A stretch of DNA of 36,889 nt from Xanthomonas sp. NCPPB 1128 (GCF_001043115.1 NZ_LFME01000041.1:1-36889); one strand, 5' to 3'. Counted from the first letter of the stretch, positions 14,647 through 23,293 are shown. Notes: generated by a model from the letters alone, not told the origin. Numbers and translations: made by a program.

Positions 14647-14853
14647 ATGAGCGAGAACGAGAACAAATACAGCCAGGGCGACCACAACGCTTTCCTGCTG
14701 GAAGGGCTGTTCCAACTGTCGGTCAGCGGCGACCACCATGGCGGCGAGTTCCAGCAGCTCGACGACGAGGTCTACCAGCGCCTCAAGGTCACCTATGAGA
14801 ACGCCGCCATCGGCAGCGCCAAGGTGCAGCTGCGCGGGCAGCAGACCCGCTGA
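14647..14853 (+). CDS. Conserved-looking 68-aa hydrophilic protein
   Basis: The gene encodes 68 residues, polar and acidic at the N-terminus (MSENENKYSQGDHNAF), with an HGGEFQQLDDEVYQRLKV segment and a basic C-terminus. There is no signal peptide, membrane segment or cysteine. An AGGGAG ribosome site sits at a good distance before the ATG, and the amino-acid make-up is unlike the Arg/Pro/Ala shadow frames around it; both support a real gene. I do not recognise the family. It stands alone between divergent and convergent neighbours. Confidence 0.7.
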   Translation: MSENENKYSQGDHNAFLLEGLFQLSVSGDHHGGEFQQLDDEVYQRLKVTYENAAIGSAKVQLRGQQTR

Positions 14854-14969
14854 GCGCGGACGGCGGCCGAACGGGTCGCCGCAGCCAGCCCATGCGCGAT
14901 GCGTTCGTCCACGGCCGCATCGACGCCGTAGCGCCCATCCAAGACATCAGTCCGACAGCTGCCGATCGC

Positions 14970-14992
14970 GCGGCGCCGCACTCCGGCGCCGC
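14970..14992. other. GC hairpin between convergent genes
   Basis: GCGGCGCC (14970-14977) pairs with GGCGCCGC (14985-14992) around a 7-nt loop. It lies between the ends of the 68-aa gene and the rhomboid gene and could act on both transcripts. No T-tract is present. Confidence 0.4.
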
Positions 14993-15003
14993 GACGTCAT
15001 CGA

Positions 15004-15639
15004 TCAGCCGCGCCCGAAGCGCGGGTTCGCCAGCTCGCCCAGGAAGTGCTGGAACACCGACGGTTCCATGATCAGCAGGAACATCACGCCGAACGCCGCG
15101 CCGGCCAGGTGCGCGCTGTGGTTGACGTTGTCGCCGCCGCGGCGGTCCATCCAGATGCTGTAGCCGACGTAGAACACGGCATAGAGGATGGCGGGGATCG
15201 GAATCGGGATGAAGAAGAAGAAGATCCCGGTCCACGGCGCCATCAGGATGAAGGCGAACAGCACCGCCGACACCGCGCCGGACGCGCCCAGGCTCATGTA
15301 GTTGGGGTTCTTCTGGTTCTTCAGGTAGCTGGGCAGGATCGAGACCACCAGCGCCGCCAGGTAGAACAGCGGGTACACCAGCATGTTGCCGGTCAGCCGC
15401 TCCATCAGCACCTCGATCGGGCCACCGAAGAAGTACAGCGTGACCATGTTGAACAACAGGTGCGGGAAATCGGCATGGATGAAACCGTAGGTTACAAGCC
15501 GGTCGTACTGCTTGTGGCGATCGACCGCCGGCGGCCACAGGATCAACCGGTCGAGCAGCCGGCGGTTGTTGAACGCCGCCCACGACACCAGCACGGTGAG
15601 GACGATCAGGATCAGGTTGACGGGGGTGACGGAAGGCAT
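15004..15639 (-). CDS. Rhomboid intramembrane serine protease
   Basis: This 211-residue polytopic inner-membrane protein cleaves transmembrane segments of other proteins. The catalytic dyad is Ser120 in GASGAVS and His177 in HSAHLAGAAFG. The oxyanion HxxxN (His60-Asn64 in FIHADFPHLLFNM) is also present, with at least six hydrophobic segments. The length fits the minimal six-helix rhomboid. It starts 8 nt after the peptide transporter stop, so the two are probably translated from one mRNA. No substrate is evident. Confidence 0.93.
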   Translation of the reverse strand: MPSVTPVNLILIVLTVLVSWAAFNNRRLLDRLILWPPAVDRHKQYDRLVTYGFIHADFPHLLFNMVTLYFFGGPIEVLMERLTGNMLVYPLFYLAALVVSILPSYLKNQKNPNYMSLGASGAVSAVLFAFILMAPWTGIFFFFIPIPIPAILYAVFYVGYSIWMDRRGGDNVNHSAHLAGAAFGVMFLLIMEPSVFQHFLGELANPRFGRG

Positions 15640-15647
15640 GCGGGGTC

Positions 15648-17204
15648 TCAGGCGGGGCGGTAATGGTCGACCATGCAGTAGCGGCGCGCGTACAGCCCGA
15701 ACAGCAGTGCGGCGACGAAGGCGAAGGCGGCGAAGAAGAACATCAGGAACGCGGTCTCGCTGAGCCCGGTGCTGCCGATGTGGGCGGTGACGCGGTCATT
15801 GCGCACCGCGGCGTTGGACAGCAGCACCCAGAGGTTGCCGACGGTGGTGGTGAGGTTCCAGAAACTCATCACCACGCCCTTCATCGACTGCGGCGCCTGG
15901 CTGTAGGCGAACTCCAGGCCCGTGGCCGAGACCAGCACCTCGCCGAAGGTCAGCAGCGCATACGGCAGGATCTGCCAGGCGATGGACAAGGCGTCGCCGC
16001 CATCCATCATCACCTGCAGGCTGCCGACCACGATCCAGGCCAGGCCGCTGAAGGCGATGCCGGCGGTCATCCGCCGCAGCGCGGTCGGCTCGTAGCCGCG
16101 CCGGCGCAGCAGCGGGTACAGCACCAGGTTGTTGAACGGGATCAGCAGCATCACCAGCGCCGGATTCAGCGCCTGCATCTGCGAGGCGCTGAACCACGCC
16201 GGCATCTGCATCTGCTGGCCCTGCAGCACCCAGGTCGAGGCCTTCTGGTCGAACAGCGAGAAGAACGGGGTGACCAGCGCGAACACCACCAGCACCCGCA
16301 GCACCGCGCGCACGCCATCCACCGCGGCGTCAGGATGCACCGCGCGGGCGCGCTCCAGCTGCCACCACGTACCGCCGCCGATGCCGGCCAGCAGCAGCAC
16401 CAGCGCCAGGCACAGGCAGATCACCAGGCCCAGCGTCGGCACCAGCGCGAACGTACCCAGCGCCAGCAGCACCGCCACGCCGGCCAGGGCCAGCCCGGGA
16501 CGCCCCTGCCCCGGCGCCTGCCGCAGCAGCGCGGTGCGCACCACCTGGGCGAAACCGTGCGGATCCTTGGGCGGCAGCGGCACGCGCACGTAGCGGTGGC
16601 GCCCGGCCCAGAACACCAGGGTCGCCACCAGCATCAGGATGCCGGGGATGCCGAACGCCCACGCCGGCCCCAGGTTCTTCAGTGCCAGCGGGATCAGCAG
16701 CGAGGCGAACAGCGAGCCGAAGTTGATGATCCAGTAGAAGGCGTCGAACACCACCTTTGCCAGATGCTTGTTGCCCTGGTCGAACTGGTCGCCCATGAAC
16801 GAGGCCACCAGCGGTTTGATACCGCCCGCGCCCAGCGCGATCAGGCCCAGGCCGAGGAAGAAGCCGGTGCGGTTGCCTTCGAACAGCGCCAGGCACAGAT
16901 GCCCGACACAATAGATCAGGCTGAACCAGAGAATGGTGCTGTACTTGCCGAAGAAGCGGTCGGCCAGCCAGCCGCCGAGCAGCGGGAAGAAGTACACGCC
17001 GATCATGAAGCTGTGCATGATGTGCTTGGCCTCGGCCTCGCGGCCGGGCGCGGTCATTTCCTGCAGCAGCAGCGAGGTGATCAGGAACTGCACCAGGATG
17101 TTGCGCATCCCGTAGAAGCTGAAGCGCTCGCAGGCCTCGTTGCCGATGATGTACGGAATCTGCCGCGGCATGCGCGCGGTGGCGCGCTCTTGCGCCGCGC
17201 TCAT
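15648..17204 (-). CDS. POT/PTR family proton-coupled peptide transporter
   Basis: This 518-residue protein with 12 to 14 hydrophobic segments imports di- and tripeptides with protons. The family motif ExxER is at Glu23-Glu26-Arg27 (GNEACERFSFYG), and the first cytoplasmic loop carries GGWLADRFFGKYSTI. It is longer than the E. coli DtpA type because of extra helices and an insert around 210-290. The product pairs functionally with the secreted peptidases in the window (M3, M14, S8). It is first in a two-gene unit with the rhomboid and is divergent from the M14 gene across a structured repeat. Confidence 0.93.
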   Translation of the reverse strand: MSAAQERATARMPRQIPYIIGNEACERFSFYGMRNILVQFLITSLLLQEMTAPGREAEAKHIMHSFMIGVYFFPLLGGWLADRFFGKYSTILWFSLIYCVGHLCLALFEGNRTGFFLGLGLIALGAGGIKPLVASFMGDQFDQGNKHLAKVVFDAFYWIINFGSLFASLLIPLALKNLGPAWAFGIPGILMLVATLVFWAGRHRYVRVPLPPKDPHGFAQVVRTALLRQAPGQGRPGLALAGVAVLLALGTFALVPTLGLVICLCLALVLLLAGIGGGTWWQLERARAVHPDAAVDGVRAVLRVLVVFALVTPFFSLFDQKASTWVLQGQQMQMPAWFSASQMQALNPALVMLLIPFNNLVLYPLLRRRGYEPTALRRMTAGIAFSGLAWIVVGSLQVMMDGGDALSIAWQILPYALLTFGEVLVSATGLEFAYSQAPQSMKGVVMSFWNLTTTVGNLWVLLSNAAVRNDRVTAHIGSTGLSETAFLMFFFAAFAFVAALLFGLYARRYCMVDHYRPA

Positions 17205-17630
17205 GCGGCGTCCCTCGTGGTGGCTTTGCTGCTCACGGGCCCTCGTCCAGGCAAAATTTTCAGAAGGTTACCCGATCGTTCCGGCGAATCGAACCGCCAG
17301 GGCGTGTCACCCATTCCCGAGTATGCCGCGTTGGGTCTGGCAGGCGCGCGGCCGGCGTTGCGTGGCGCAGCGCCTGACTGGCCGTCAGTCAAGCCGCGCG
17401 GCGCCGGCCGCGCGCCTGCCAGGCCCAACCCGAAGGGCCGCGGTTGCGCGCGCCCGTGGCCGCGTCATCGCTCGGGCGTGGCGCACGTACGTCCACGTCC
17501 TCGCTCTTCCTTGCCACAGGCACGCGCAATCGCGGCGCGGCATGCTCGGGAATGGGTGACACGCCCCAGGGTGCTTTCGCAATCGGCGCGCTGCCCGCAT
17601 CATGGGGGTCTGTCCCGAGACGGTGCCGAG
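17205..17630. other. Intergenic region between the POT and M14 genes
   Basis: These 426 nt hold the promoters of the divergent POT and M14 genes. Most of the region is the nested inverted repeat at 17300-17566, described separately. I see no supported gene: the long frame entering from 15663 is antisense to the transporter, and its part here is Arg/Pro/Ala-rich. Confidence 0.7.
17300..17566. repeat. Nested inverted-repeat element, three-way-junction shape (MITE-like or structured RNA)
   Basis: Outer arms 17300-17330 and 17536-17566 match at 30 of 31 positions. Inside, 17331-17357 pairs with 17402-17428 (26 of 27), beginning directly where the left outer arm stops. This helix continues through 17358-17366 with 17393-17401, using three T·G pairs. 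A second inner stem, 17438-17460 with 17513-17535 (20 of 23), ends directly where the right outer arm begins. The result is a closed three-way junction with a single 9-nt linker (17429-17437). The outer ends start GGGCGTGTCACCC. All five mismatches in the outer and first inner stems are T on the left against G on the right, so RNA read from + would pair them as G·U. I see no obvious target-site duplication. Confidence 0.85.
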
Positions 17631-19403
17631 ATGATCCGAGCCTGGCTGGCCACCCTGCTGTTGCCGATGCTGCTGTGCAGCATGCCGTCGCTGGCCAGCG
17701 AGGCGGGCCTGTCCACCGAAGCCGAGCGCAGCGGATTCGCGCGCACCGGCCGCTATGCCGAGACCATCGCGCTGTGCGATGCGTTCGCACAGCGCTATCC
17801 GCACGCGGTGCGCTGCTTCGATTTCGGCACCACCCCGGAAGGCCGGCCGATGAAGGCGCTGGCGGTGTCCACCTCGGGCGCGCTGGACCCGGCCGCCGCG
17901 CAGGCGCGCAAGCTGCCGGTGGTGCTGATCCAGGGCGGCATCCATGCCGGCGAGATCGACGGCAAGGAGGCCGGCTTCCTGGCGCTGCGGCAGGTGCTCG
18001 ACGGCCAGGCCGCGCGCGGCGCGCTGGACAGGCAGGTGTGGCTGTTCGTGCCGGTGTTTAACGTCGACGGGCACGAGCGCTTCGGCGCCTGGAACCGGCC
18101 CAACCAGCGCGGCCCCGAGCAGATGGGCTGGCGCACCACCGCGCAGAACCTCAATCTCAACCGCGACTATGTCAAGGCCGATGCGCCGGAGATGCAGGCG
18201 ATGCTGCGCCTGGTCGAGCAGTGGGATCCGCTGCTGTACGTGGACCTGCACGTCACCGACGGCGCGCAGTTCGAGCACGACGTGTCGATCCAGGTGGAAC
18301 CGCTGCACGCCGGCGACGCCGCGCTGCGCGGCGACGGCCTGCGCCTGCGCGACGGCGTGCTCGCCGACCTGAAGCGGCAGGGTTCGTTGCCGTTGCCCTA
18401 CTACCCCTCGTTCGTGGTCAACGACGACCCGGCCTCCGGCTTCGAGGACGGCGTGCCGACGCCGCGCTTCTCGCACGGCTATTTCCAGCTGCGCAACCGC
18501 TTCGGCATGCTGGTGGAAACGCATTCGTGGAAGCGCTACCCCGAGCGTGTGCGCATCACCCGCAACACCATCGTCTCGGTGCTGCAGCAGGTGGCACGGC
18601 ACGGCGCGCAGTGGCGCGCCGACGCACTGGCCGCCGACGCGCGCGCGCAAGCGCTGGGCGGCAAGACCGTGGCGCTGGATTACCGCACCACCGACGCCTC
18701 GCACCTGGTGGATTTCCGCGGCTACGCCTACACGCGCACGCCCTCGCCGGTCTCCGGCGCTCTGATGACCCGCTACGACGAACGCACCCCGCAGATATGG
18801 CGGGTGCCGTTGCGCGACCAGGTCGTGCCCAGCGTGGAAGTCGCCGCGCCGCGCGCCGGCTACCTGATACCGGCGGCGCAGGCCACCCTGGTCGGCGCCA
18901 AGCTACGCCAGCACGGCATCGCCTTCCGCACCCTCGACCACGACGCCACCCTGCCGGTGCAGACCTTCCGCGCCGAGACCGCCAACTTCGCCGCCCGCTC
19001 GTCCGAAGGCCACCAGCGGCTCAGCGTCGCCGGCGCCTGGAAACCGGAGACCCGCGCCATCGGCGCCGGCGCGCTGTTCGTGCCGATCGCCCAGCCCAAG
19101 GCGCGGCTGCTGATGGCGCTGCTGGAGCCGCAGGCGCCGGACTCGCTGCTGCAATGGGGCGAGTTCAACAGCGCGTTCGAACGCGCCGAATACATGGAAG
19201 ACTACGTCGCCGAGGACGTGGCGCGGCAGATGCTGGCCAGCGACCCGGCGCTCAAGGCCGAGTTCGAGGACAAGCTCGAACACGACGCCGCCTTCGCCAA
19301 GGACCCGCAGGCGCGGCTGGAATTCTTCTACCGCCGCCACAGCTCCTGGGACGAGCGTTACCGCCTGTACCCGGTCATGCGCAGCGACGAAGCCCCGTCC
19401 TGA
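17631..19403 (+). CDS. Secreted M14 family zinc carboxypeptidase
   Basis: This 590-residue protein has a signal peptide (MIRAWLATLLLPMLLCSMPSLA) and an M14 catalytic domain at about 40-340. Zinc ligands are His105 and Glu108 in GGIHAGEID and His207 in VDLHVTDG. The catalytic Glu is probably Glu296 in MLVETHSW, and Arg in LNLNRDYVK fits the substrate-carboxylate site. A C-terminal region of about 250 residues is of unknown fold, common in the larger bacterial M14 peptidases. The start at 17631 begins the signal peptide. The product probably trims peptides outside the inner membrane, in step with the POT importer transcribed divergently. It is followed after 76 nt by the GH3 gene on the same strand. 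Confidence 0.9.
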   Translation: MIRAWLATLLLPMLLCSMPSLASEAGLSTEAERSGFARTGRYAETIALCDAFAQRYPHAVRCFDFGTTPEGRPMKALAVSTSGALDPAAAQARKLPVVLIQGGIHAGEIDGKEAGFLALRQVLDGQAARGALDRQVWLFVPVFNVDGHERFGAWNRPNQRGPEQMGWRTTAQNLNLNRDYVKADAPEMQAMLRLVEQWDPLLYVDLHVTDGAQFEHDVSIQVEPLHAGDAALRGDGLRLRDGVLADLKRQGSLPLPYYPSFVVNDDPASGFEDGVPTPRFSHGYFQLRNRFGMLVETHSWKRYPERVRITRNTIVSVLQQVARHGAQWRADALAADARAQALGGKTVALDYRTTDASHLVDFRGYAYTRTPSPVSGALMTRYDERTPQIWRVPLRDQVVPSVEVAAPRAGYLIPAAQATLVGAKLRQHGIAFRTLDHDATLPVQTFRAETANFAARSSEGHQRLSVAGAWKPETRAIGAGALFVPIAQPKARLLMALLEPQAPDSLLQWGEFNSAFERAEYMEDYVAEDVARQMLASDPALKAEFEDKLEHDAAFAKDPQARLEFFYRRHSSWDERYRLYPVMRSDEAPS

Positions 19404-19479
19404 CGCGCGGTTCCGATCTCCCCCCAACTCCCCCCGATGCGCCTTCCCGTCATCTGCCAGAGAGGCTGTTCGCCCCGAT

Positions 19480-21732
19480 ATGAAAACGTTTACAGGATCC
19501 CTTTGCCTGACCCTCGCGCTGGCCTCGCCTGCCGTCGCCGCGCCGCCGGCGACGGCCGCTGGCACCGCGTCCACGCCGAACGCCGCTGCCGCTGCGCAGC
19601 GCCCGTGGAACGATCGCAGCCTGTCGCCGGACCGGCGCGCCGCGCTGCTGGTGCAGGCGATGACCCCGGACGAAAAATTCCAGATGCTGCACAGCTACTT
19701 CGGGCTGGGCAAGGACGGCGGCCCGCGTCCGCCGGGCGCGATCGGCTCGGCCGGCTACGTGCCGGCGATCGAACGCCTGGGCATCCCGTCGCAGCAACTG
19801 GCCGATGCCGGCGTCGGCGTGACCAACCCCGGCAACATCCGCCCCGGCGACCACGCCACCGCGCTGCCCTCCGGCCCCGCCACCGCCGCCACCTGGAACC
19901 GCGCACTGGCCTTCGCCGGCGGCGCCACCATGGGCCGCGAAGCCTGGCAGCAGGGCTTCAACGTCCTGCTGGCCGGCAGCGTCAACCTGCAGCGCGACCC
20001 GCGCAACGGCCGCAACTTCGAGTACGCCGGCGAAGATCCGCTGCTGGCCGGGGTGATGGTCGGCGAATCGATCCGCGGCGTGCAGAGCCAGCACGTGGTC
20101 TCGACCATGAAGCACTTCGCGATGAACGACCTGGAGACCGGGCGCAATACCCACAGCGCCGACATCGGCGAGCAAGCCATGCACGAGTCGGACCTGCTGG
20201 CCTTCGAGCTGGCGCTGAAGATCGGCCAGCCCGGCTCGGTGATGTGCTCGTACAACCGCATCAACGGCGTGTACGGCTGCGAGCACGACTATCTGCTCAA
20301 CCAGGTGCTGAAGCAGGAGTGGAAGTTCCCCGGCTACGTGATGTCCGACTGGGGCGGCGTGCACAGCGGCTCCAAGGCGGCGCTGGCCGGCCTGGACCAG
20401 CAGTCGGCCGGCGAAGTGTTCGACAAGGCGGTGTACTTCGACCAGCCGCTGCGCATGGCGGTGGCCGCCGGTACCGTGCCGCAGGCGCGCCTGGACGACA
20501 TGGTCAAGCGCATCCTGCGCGCCTTCATCGCCACCGGCAGCTTCGACAACCCGCCGCAGCACCAGCCGATCGACGATGCCGCCGGCGGCCTGGCCGTGCA
20601 GCGCGTGGTCGAGGAAGGCACGGTGCTGTTGCGCAACGAGGGCAAGCTGCTGCCGCTGTCGCGCAGCGTGCGCCGCATCGCGGTGATCGGCGGGCATGCC
20701 GACAAGGGCGTGATCGGCGGTGGCGGTTCGTCGATGGTCGGCATCACCGTCAACGGCGGCAACGCGGTGCCGGGGATCGCCCCGACCACCTGGCCGGGTC
20801 CGGTGATGTTCCACCCGTCCTCGCCGCTGCAGGCGCTGCGCAAGGCGCTGCCGGATGCGCAGATCGACTACGCCAGCGGCGCCGACCCGGCCGCGGCGGC
20901 CAAGCTCGCGCGCGAGGCCGACGTGGCCATCGTGTTCGCCACGCAATGGTCGGCCGAGTCGGTGGACCTGCCGGACATCGCCCTGCCCGACAAGCAGGAC
21001 GCACTGATCGCGGCGGTGGCCAAGGCCAACCCGAAGACGGCGGTGGTGCTGGAAACCAACGGCCCGGTGGCGATGCCGTGGCTGCAGCAGGTGCCGGCGG
21101 TGCTCGAGGCCTGGTATCCGGGCATCCGTGGCGGCGAAGGCCTGGCGCGGCTGCTGCTGGGCGAGGTCAATCCGTCCGGACGCCTGCCGGTGACCTGGCT
21201 GCGCGACGTGTCGCAACTGCCGCGGCCGTCGATCCCCGGGCTGGGCTTCAAGCCGGCGCAACCGGCCGGCAGCAACGTCGACTACACCATCGAAGGCGCC
21301 AACGTCGGCTACCGCTGGTTCGCCGCGCGCGGCCTGGAGCCGGTGTATCCGTTCGGCTACGGCCTGTCCTACACCACGTTCGCTTACTCGAACTTCAAGG
21401 TGCAGGCCGACGGCAGCCGTGTCGTCGCCAGCTTCGACGTGCGCAACACCGGCGACCGCGAAGGTGCCGACGTGCCGCAGCTGTACCTGCGCCTGCCGCA
21501 GGGCCACCACACCCCGATCCGCCTGGTCGGCTGGGACAAGGTCCTGCTCAAGCCGGGCGAGAGCCGCCACATCAGCATCGTCGCCGAACCCAAGACGCTG
21601 GCCGACTACGATCCAAAGCAGCGCCGCTGGCATATCGCCGCTGGCGACTACGAACTGCTGCTGGGCCGTTCGGCGACGCAGGTGGAGGCGCGCGCGCCGC
21701 TGCAGCTGAAGGACGGGGTGCTGCAGCACTGA
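19480..21732 (+). CDS. Secreted glycoside hydrolase family 3 beta-glucosidase
   Basis: The gene encodes 750 residues: a signal peptide (about 1-20), the GH3 (beta/alpha)8 domain, the alpha/beta sandwich, and a C-terminal fibronectin III-like domain. The nucleophile is Asp290 in YVMSDWGG, and KHFAMND supplies the sugar-binding Lys-His pair. GH3 landmarks such as NLQRDPRNGRNFEYAGEDP and the C-terminal YPFGYGLSYTTF are intact. Members remove glucose or other residues from beta-glucans and plant glycosides, consistent with a plant-associated bacterium. It starts 76 nt after the M14 gene and may be co-transcribed, though its own promoter is equally possible. Exact sugar specificity cannot be told. 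Confidence 0.94.
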   Translation: MKTFTGSLCLTLALASPAVAAPPATAAGTASTPNAAAAAQRPWNDRSLSPDRRAALLVQAMTPDEKFQMLHSYFGLGKDGGPRPPGAIGSAGYVPAIERLGIPSQQLADAGVGVTNPGNIRPGDHATALPSGPATAATWNRALAFAGGATMGREAWQQGFNVLLAGSVNLQRDPRNGRNFEYAGEDPLLAGVMVGESIRGVQSQHVVSTMKHFAMNDLETGRNTHSADIGEQAMHESDLLAFELALKIGQPGSVMCSYNRINGVYGCEHDYLLNQVLKQEWKFPGYVMSDWGGVHSGSKAALAGLDQQSAGEVFDKAVYFDQPLRMAVAAGTVPQARLDDMVKRILRAFIATGSFDNPPQHQPIDDAAGGLAVQRVVEEGTVLLRNEGKLLPLSRSVRRIAVIGGHADKGVIGGGGSSMVGITVNGGNAVPGIAPTTWPGPVMFHPSSPLQALRKALPDAQIDYASGADPAAAAKLAREADVAIVFATQWSAESVDLPDIALPDKQDALIAAVAKANPKTAVVLETNGPVAMPWLQQVPAVLEAWYPGIRGGEGLARLLLGEVNPSGRLPVTWLRDVSQLPRPSIPGLGFKPAQPAGSNVDYTIEGANVGYRWFAARGLEPVYPFGYGLSYTTFAYSNFKVQADGSRVVASFDVRNTGDREGADVPQLYLRLPQGHHTPIRLVGWDKVLLKPGESRHISIVAEPKTLADYDPKQRRWHIAAGDYELLLGRSATQVEARAPLQLKDGVLQH

Positions 21733-21767
21733 GCGAAGGCCGCGGCGTCCATGCCGCGTCCCGGTCA

Positions 21768-21804
21768 CGCCCCGCCTCCACGCGCGTGCGCCTGAGGCGG
21801 GGCG
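21768..21804 (+). other. GC hairpin after the GH3 gene
   Basis: CGCCCCGCCTC (21768-21778) pairs perfectly with GAGGCGGGGCG (21794-21804). The 15-nt loop contains the palindrome CACGCGCGTG. It is 36 nt after the stop and may terminate or stabilise the transcript, but has no T-tract. Confidence 0.5.
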
Positions 21805-21907
21805 ATGTTCGCGATCGCGCCCTGCGCGGCAGCGATTGTGTGGCGGACGCCGCAGCGCCGCCGGCTGTATACGCAACCCTGAGACCCTGCGCCGTAGCAT
21901 CGCCTGC

Positions 21908-22795
21908 ATGAACCCCCGCGTCTTCCGATGGCATCGCACCGGCTGGCTGTTGCTGGCCGTTGCGGCATTGGCACAGGCGCAGGCTGCGACGGACGCGGTG
22001 CCGACGATCGCGGCGGCGCCGGACAGCCCCCTCACCGTGGTCACCCTCACGCTCGCCGGCGATCCGCGCGCGGCACAGGACGGCGACGACTGGACCGCAC
22101 GCCGCGAGCGCATCGTCGCGGCGCTGCAGCGCCTGCATCCCGACGCCATCGCCCTGCAGGAAGTGCTGCAGACACCGGAGATGCCGAACCAGGCGCAATG
22201 GCTGGCCGCGCGCCTGGGCTACCACTGCCACTTCATCAGCCCCGATCCACCGAGCCGGCCGCAACGCCGCGGCAATGCGCTGCTGACCCGCCTGCCGGTG
22301 CTGGAGGAAGCCGAGACCCTGCTGCATCCGCTGGAGGACTACAGCGTGGCCGGCCTGGTGCGGGTGGACCTGCACGGGCAGCCGGTGAACCTGTATTTCA
22401 CCCGCCTGCACGCCGCGCGCGACGGTGGCGCCAGCCGCCGCGAACAGGCCGAGGATCTGATGGCATGGATCGACGCCACCGCCGAGGGCGTGCCATCGCT
22501 GCTGGCGGGCGGCTTCTTCGCCGCGGCGCGCGCACCCGAGCTGGCGCCGCTGGCGGTGCGCTTCGAGGACGGCAGCGTGCGCGGCGAGTCGGCGCGCAAT
22601 CGCATCGATGTTCGTGCGCCCGGCACATCGGCGGCCGCCGACCACGTGTTCTTCGAACGCGGCCACTTCCGCCCCGTGCATGGCGCGCGCCTGTTCGCGC
22701 CGGCGCCGGACCTGCCCGCGGCCGGCACGCGCGGCCTGTCGATGGCGCTGCAGCCGCTGGACCCGATGCCGGCGTCGCTGCAACCGGCGCCTTAG
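21908..22795 (+). CDS. Secreted endonuclease/exonuclease/phosphatase-fold protein with eroded active site
   Basis: This 295-residue protein has a signal peptide (MNPRVFRWHRTGWLLLAVAALAQAQA) and an EEP (DNase I-like) fold. The metal-site Glu is present (DAIALQEVLQ), as are the RGNALLTRLP strand, a His in YFTRLHA, and ADHVFF near the end. Several usual catalytic positions differ. The first strand reads VVTLTLAG instead of a form with Asn. The expected GDFN reads LLAGGFFAA, so both Asp and Asn are missing. No terminal SDH motif is found. The protein may be non-catalytic or may bind its ligand without hydrolysis. The start at 21908 begins the signal peptide. It follows the GH3 gene by 175 nt, with a GC hairpin between. 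The family is fairly sure, the activity doubtful. Confidence 0.82.
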   Translation: MNPRVFRWHRTGWLLLAVAALAQAQAATDAVPTIAAAPDSPLTVVTLTLAGDPRAAQDGDDWTARRERIVAALQRLHPDAIALQEVLQTPEMPNQAQWLAARLGYHCHFISPDPPSRPQRRGNALLTRLPVLEEAETLLHPLEDYSVAGLVRVDLHGQPVNLYFTRLHAARDGGASRREQAEDLMAWIDATAEGVPSLLAGGFFAAARAPELAPLAVRFEDGSVRGESARNRIDVRAPGTSAAADHVFFERGHFRPVHGARLFAPAPDLPAAGTRGLSMALQPLDPMPASLQPAP

Positions 22796-22943
22796 CGGAT
22801 GGTCGGCTGAGCGCATTCGCGCGCCGTGCGATCAATGCCGTGCGATGCGGCACATGGGGATGGATCGGCATCGGCATGCCATCGGCCCAGGACGATCGGG
22901 CACGGCTGATCCCCTGCTTTCGTCACGCATCACTGCATCTGTT

Positions 22944-22996
22944 GTAGGAGCGGCTTCAGCCGCGAGGCCTTCCACGGAAAGCCTCGGCGCGGCTTT
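22944..22996. repeat. Truncated REP-type dimer
   Basis: An intact GTAG half (GTAGGAGCGGCTTCAGCCGC from 22944) is followed by a decayed inverse half that stops at CGCGGCTTT near 22996. The expected GAAGCCGCTCCTAC ending is absent. The break coincides with the left end of the neighbouring element, which suggests replacement by insertion or deletion. Confidence 0.7.
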
Positions 22997-23150
22997 AGGG
23001 CACCTCTAATAACGCGTTACTACCGCAGCTCGGCATGATGTATCGTCGCGATTGTAGGAGCGGCTTCAGCCGCGACAGGCATTCCCGGGAATGCTCATCG
23101 CGGCTGAAGCCGCTCCTACGCGTGCGCCCCTAGCTTTTTAGAGACGCCCT
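22997..23150. repeat. 154-bp element with 13-bp imperfect inverted ends enclosing a REP dimer
   Basis: AGGGCACCTCTAA (22997-23009) and TTAGAGACGCCCT (23138-23150) are inverse at 11 of 13 positions. Between them lie the palindrome TAACGCGTTA near 23010 and a complete REP dimer. Size, ends and absence of coding sequence suggest a small non-autonomous mobile element or a deletion remnant. No target duplication is evident. Confidence 0.5.
23054..23119. repeat. REP-type dimer with GTAG/CTAC ends
   Basis: GTAGGAGCGGCTTCAGCCGC at 23054 faces an inverse copy ending GCCGCTCCTAC at 23119. The spacer has its own small palindrome (CATTCCCGGGAATG), extending the potential stem. It is downstream of sodA and of the EEP gene, which converge here. 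Confidence 0.88.
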
Positions 23151-23293
23151 GGCGACGGAGCGGCGCAAGCGGCGGCCAATGCGGCGTAGGCCGCCATCGC
23201 TGCCGAAGCACGCTGGTCACGCGCGCGAGGCCAGCGTACCAACCAGGCAGCCACAACCCACCCGCACTTCCAGCGCGTCTGTCGGGCATCCAC

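Noticed and set aside
15663..17630. N-terminal extension of the M14 peptidase by some 650 residues
   Set aside because: The extension is antisense to the POT transporter and crosses the nested repeat; the signal peptide begins at 17631.
19450..22149. An 899-codon open frame on the minus strand
   Set aside because: It is antisense to the GH3 gene; no recognisable domain and shadow-type composition.
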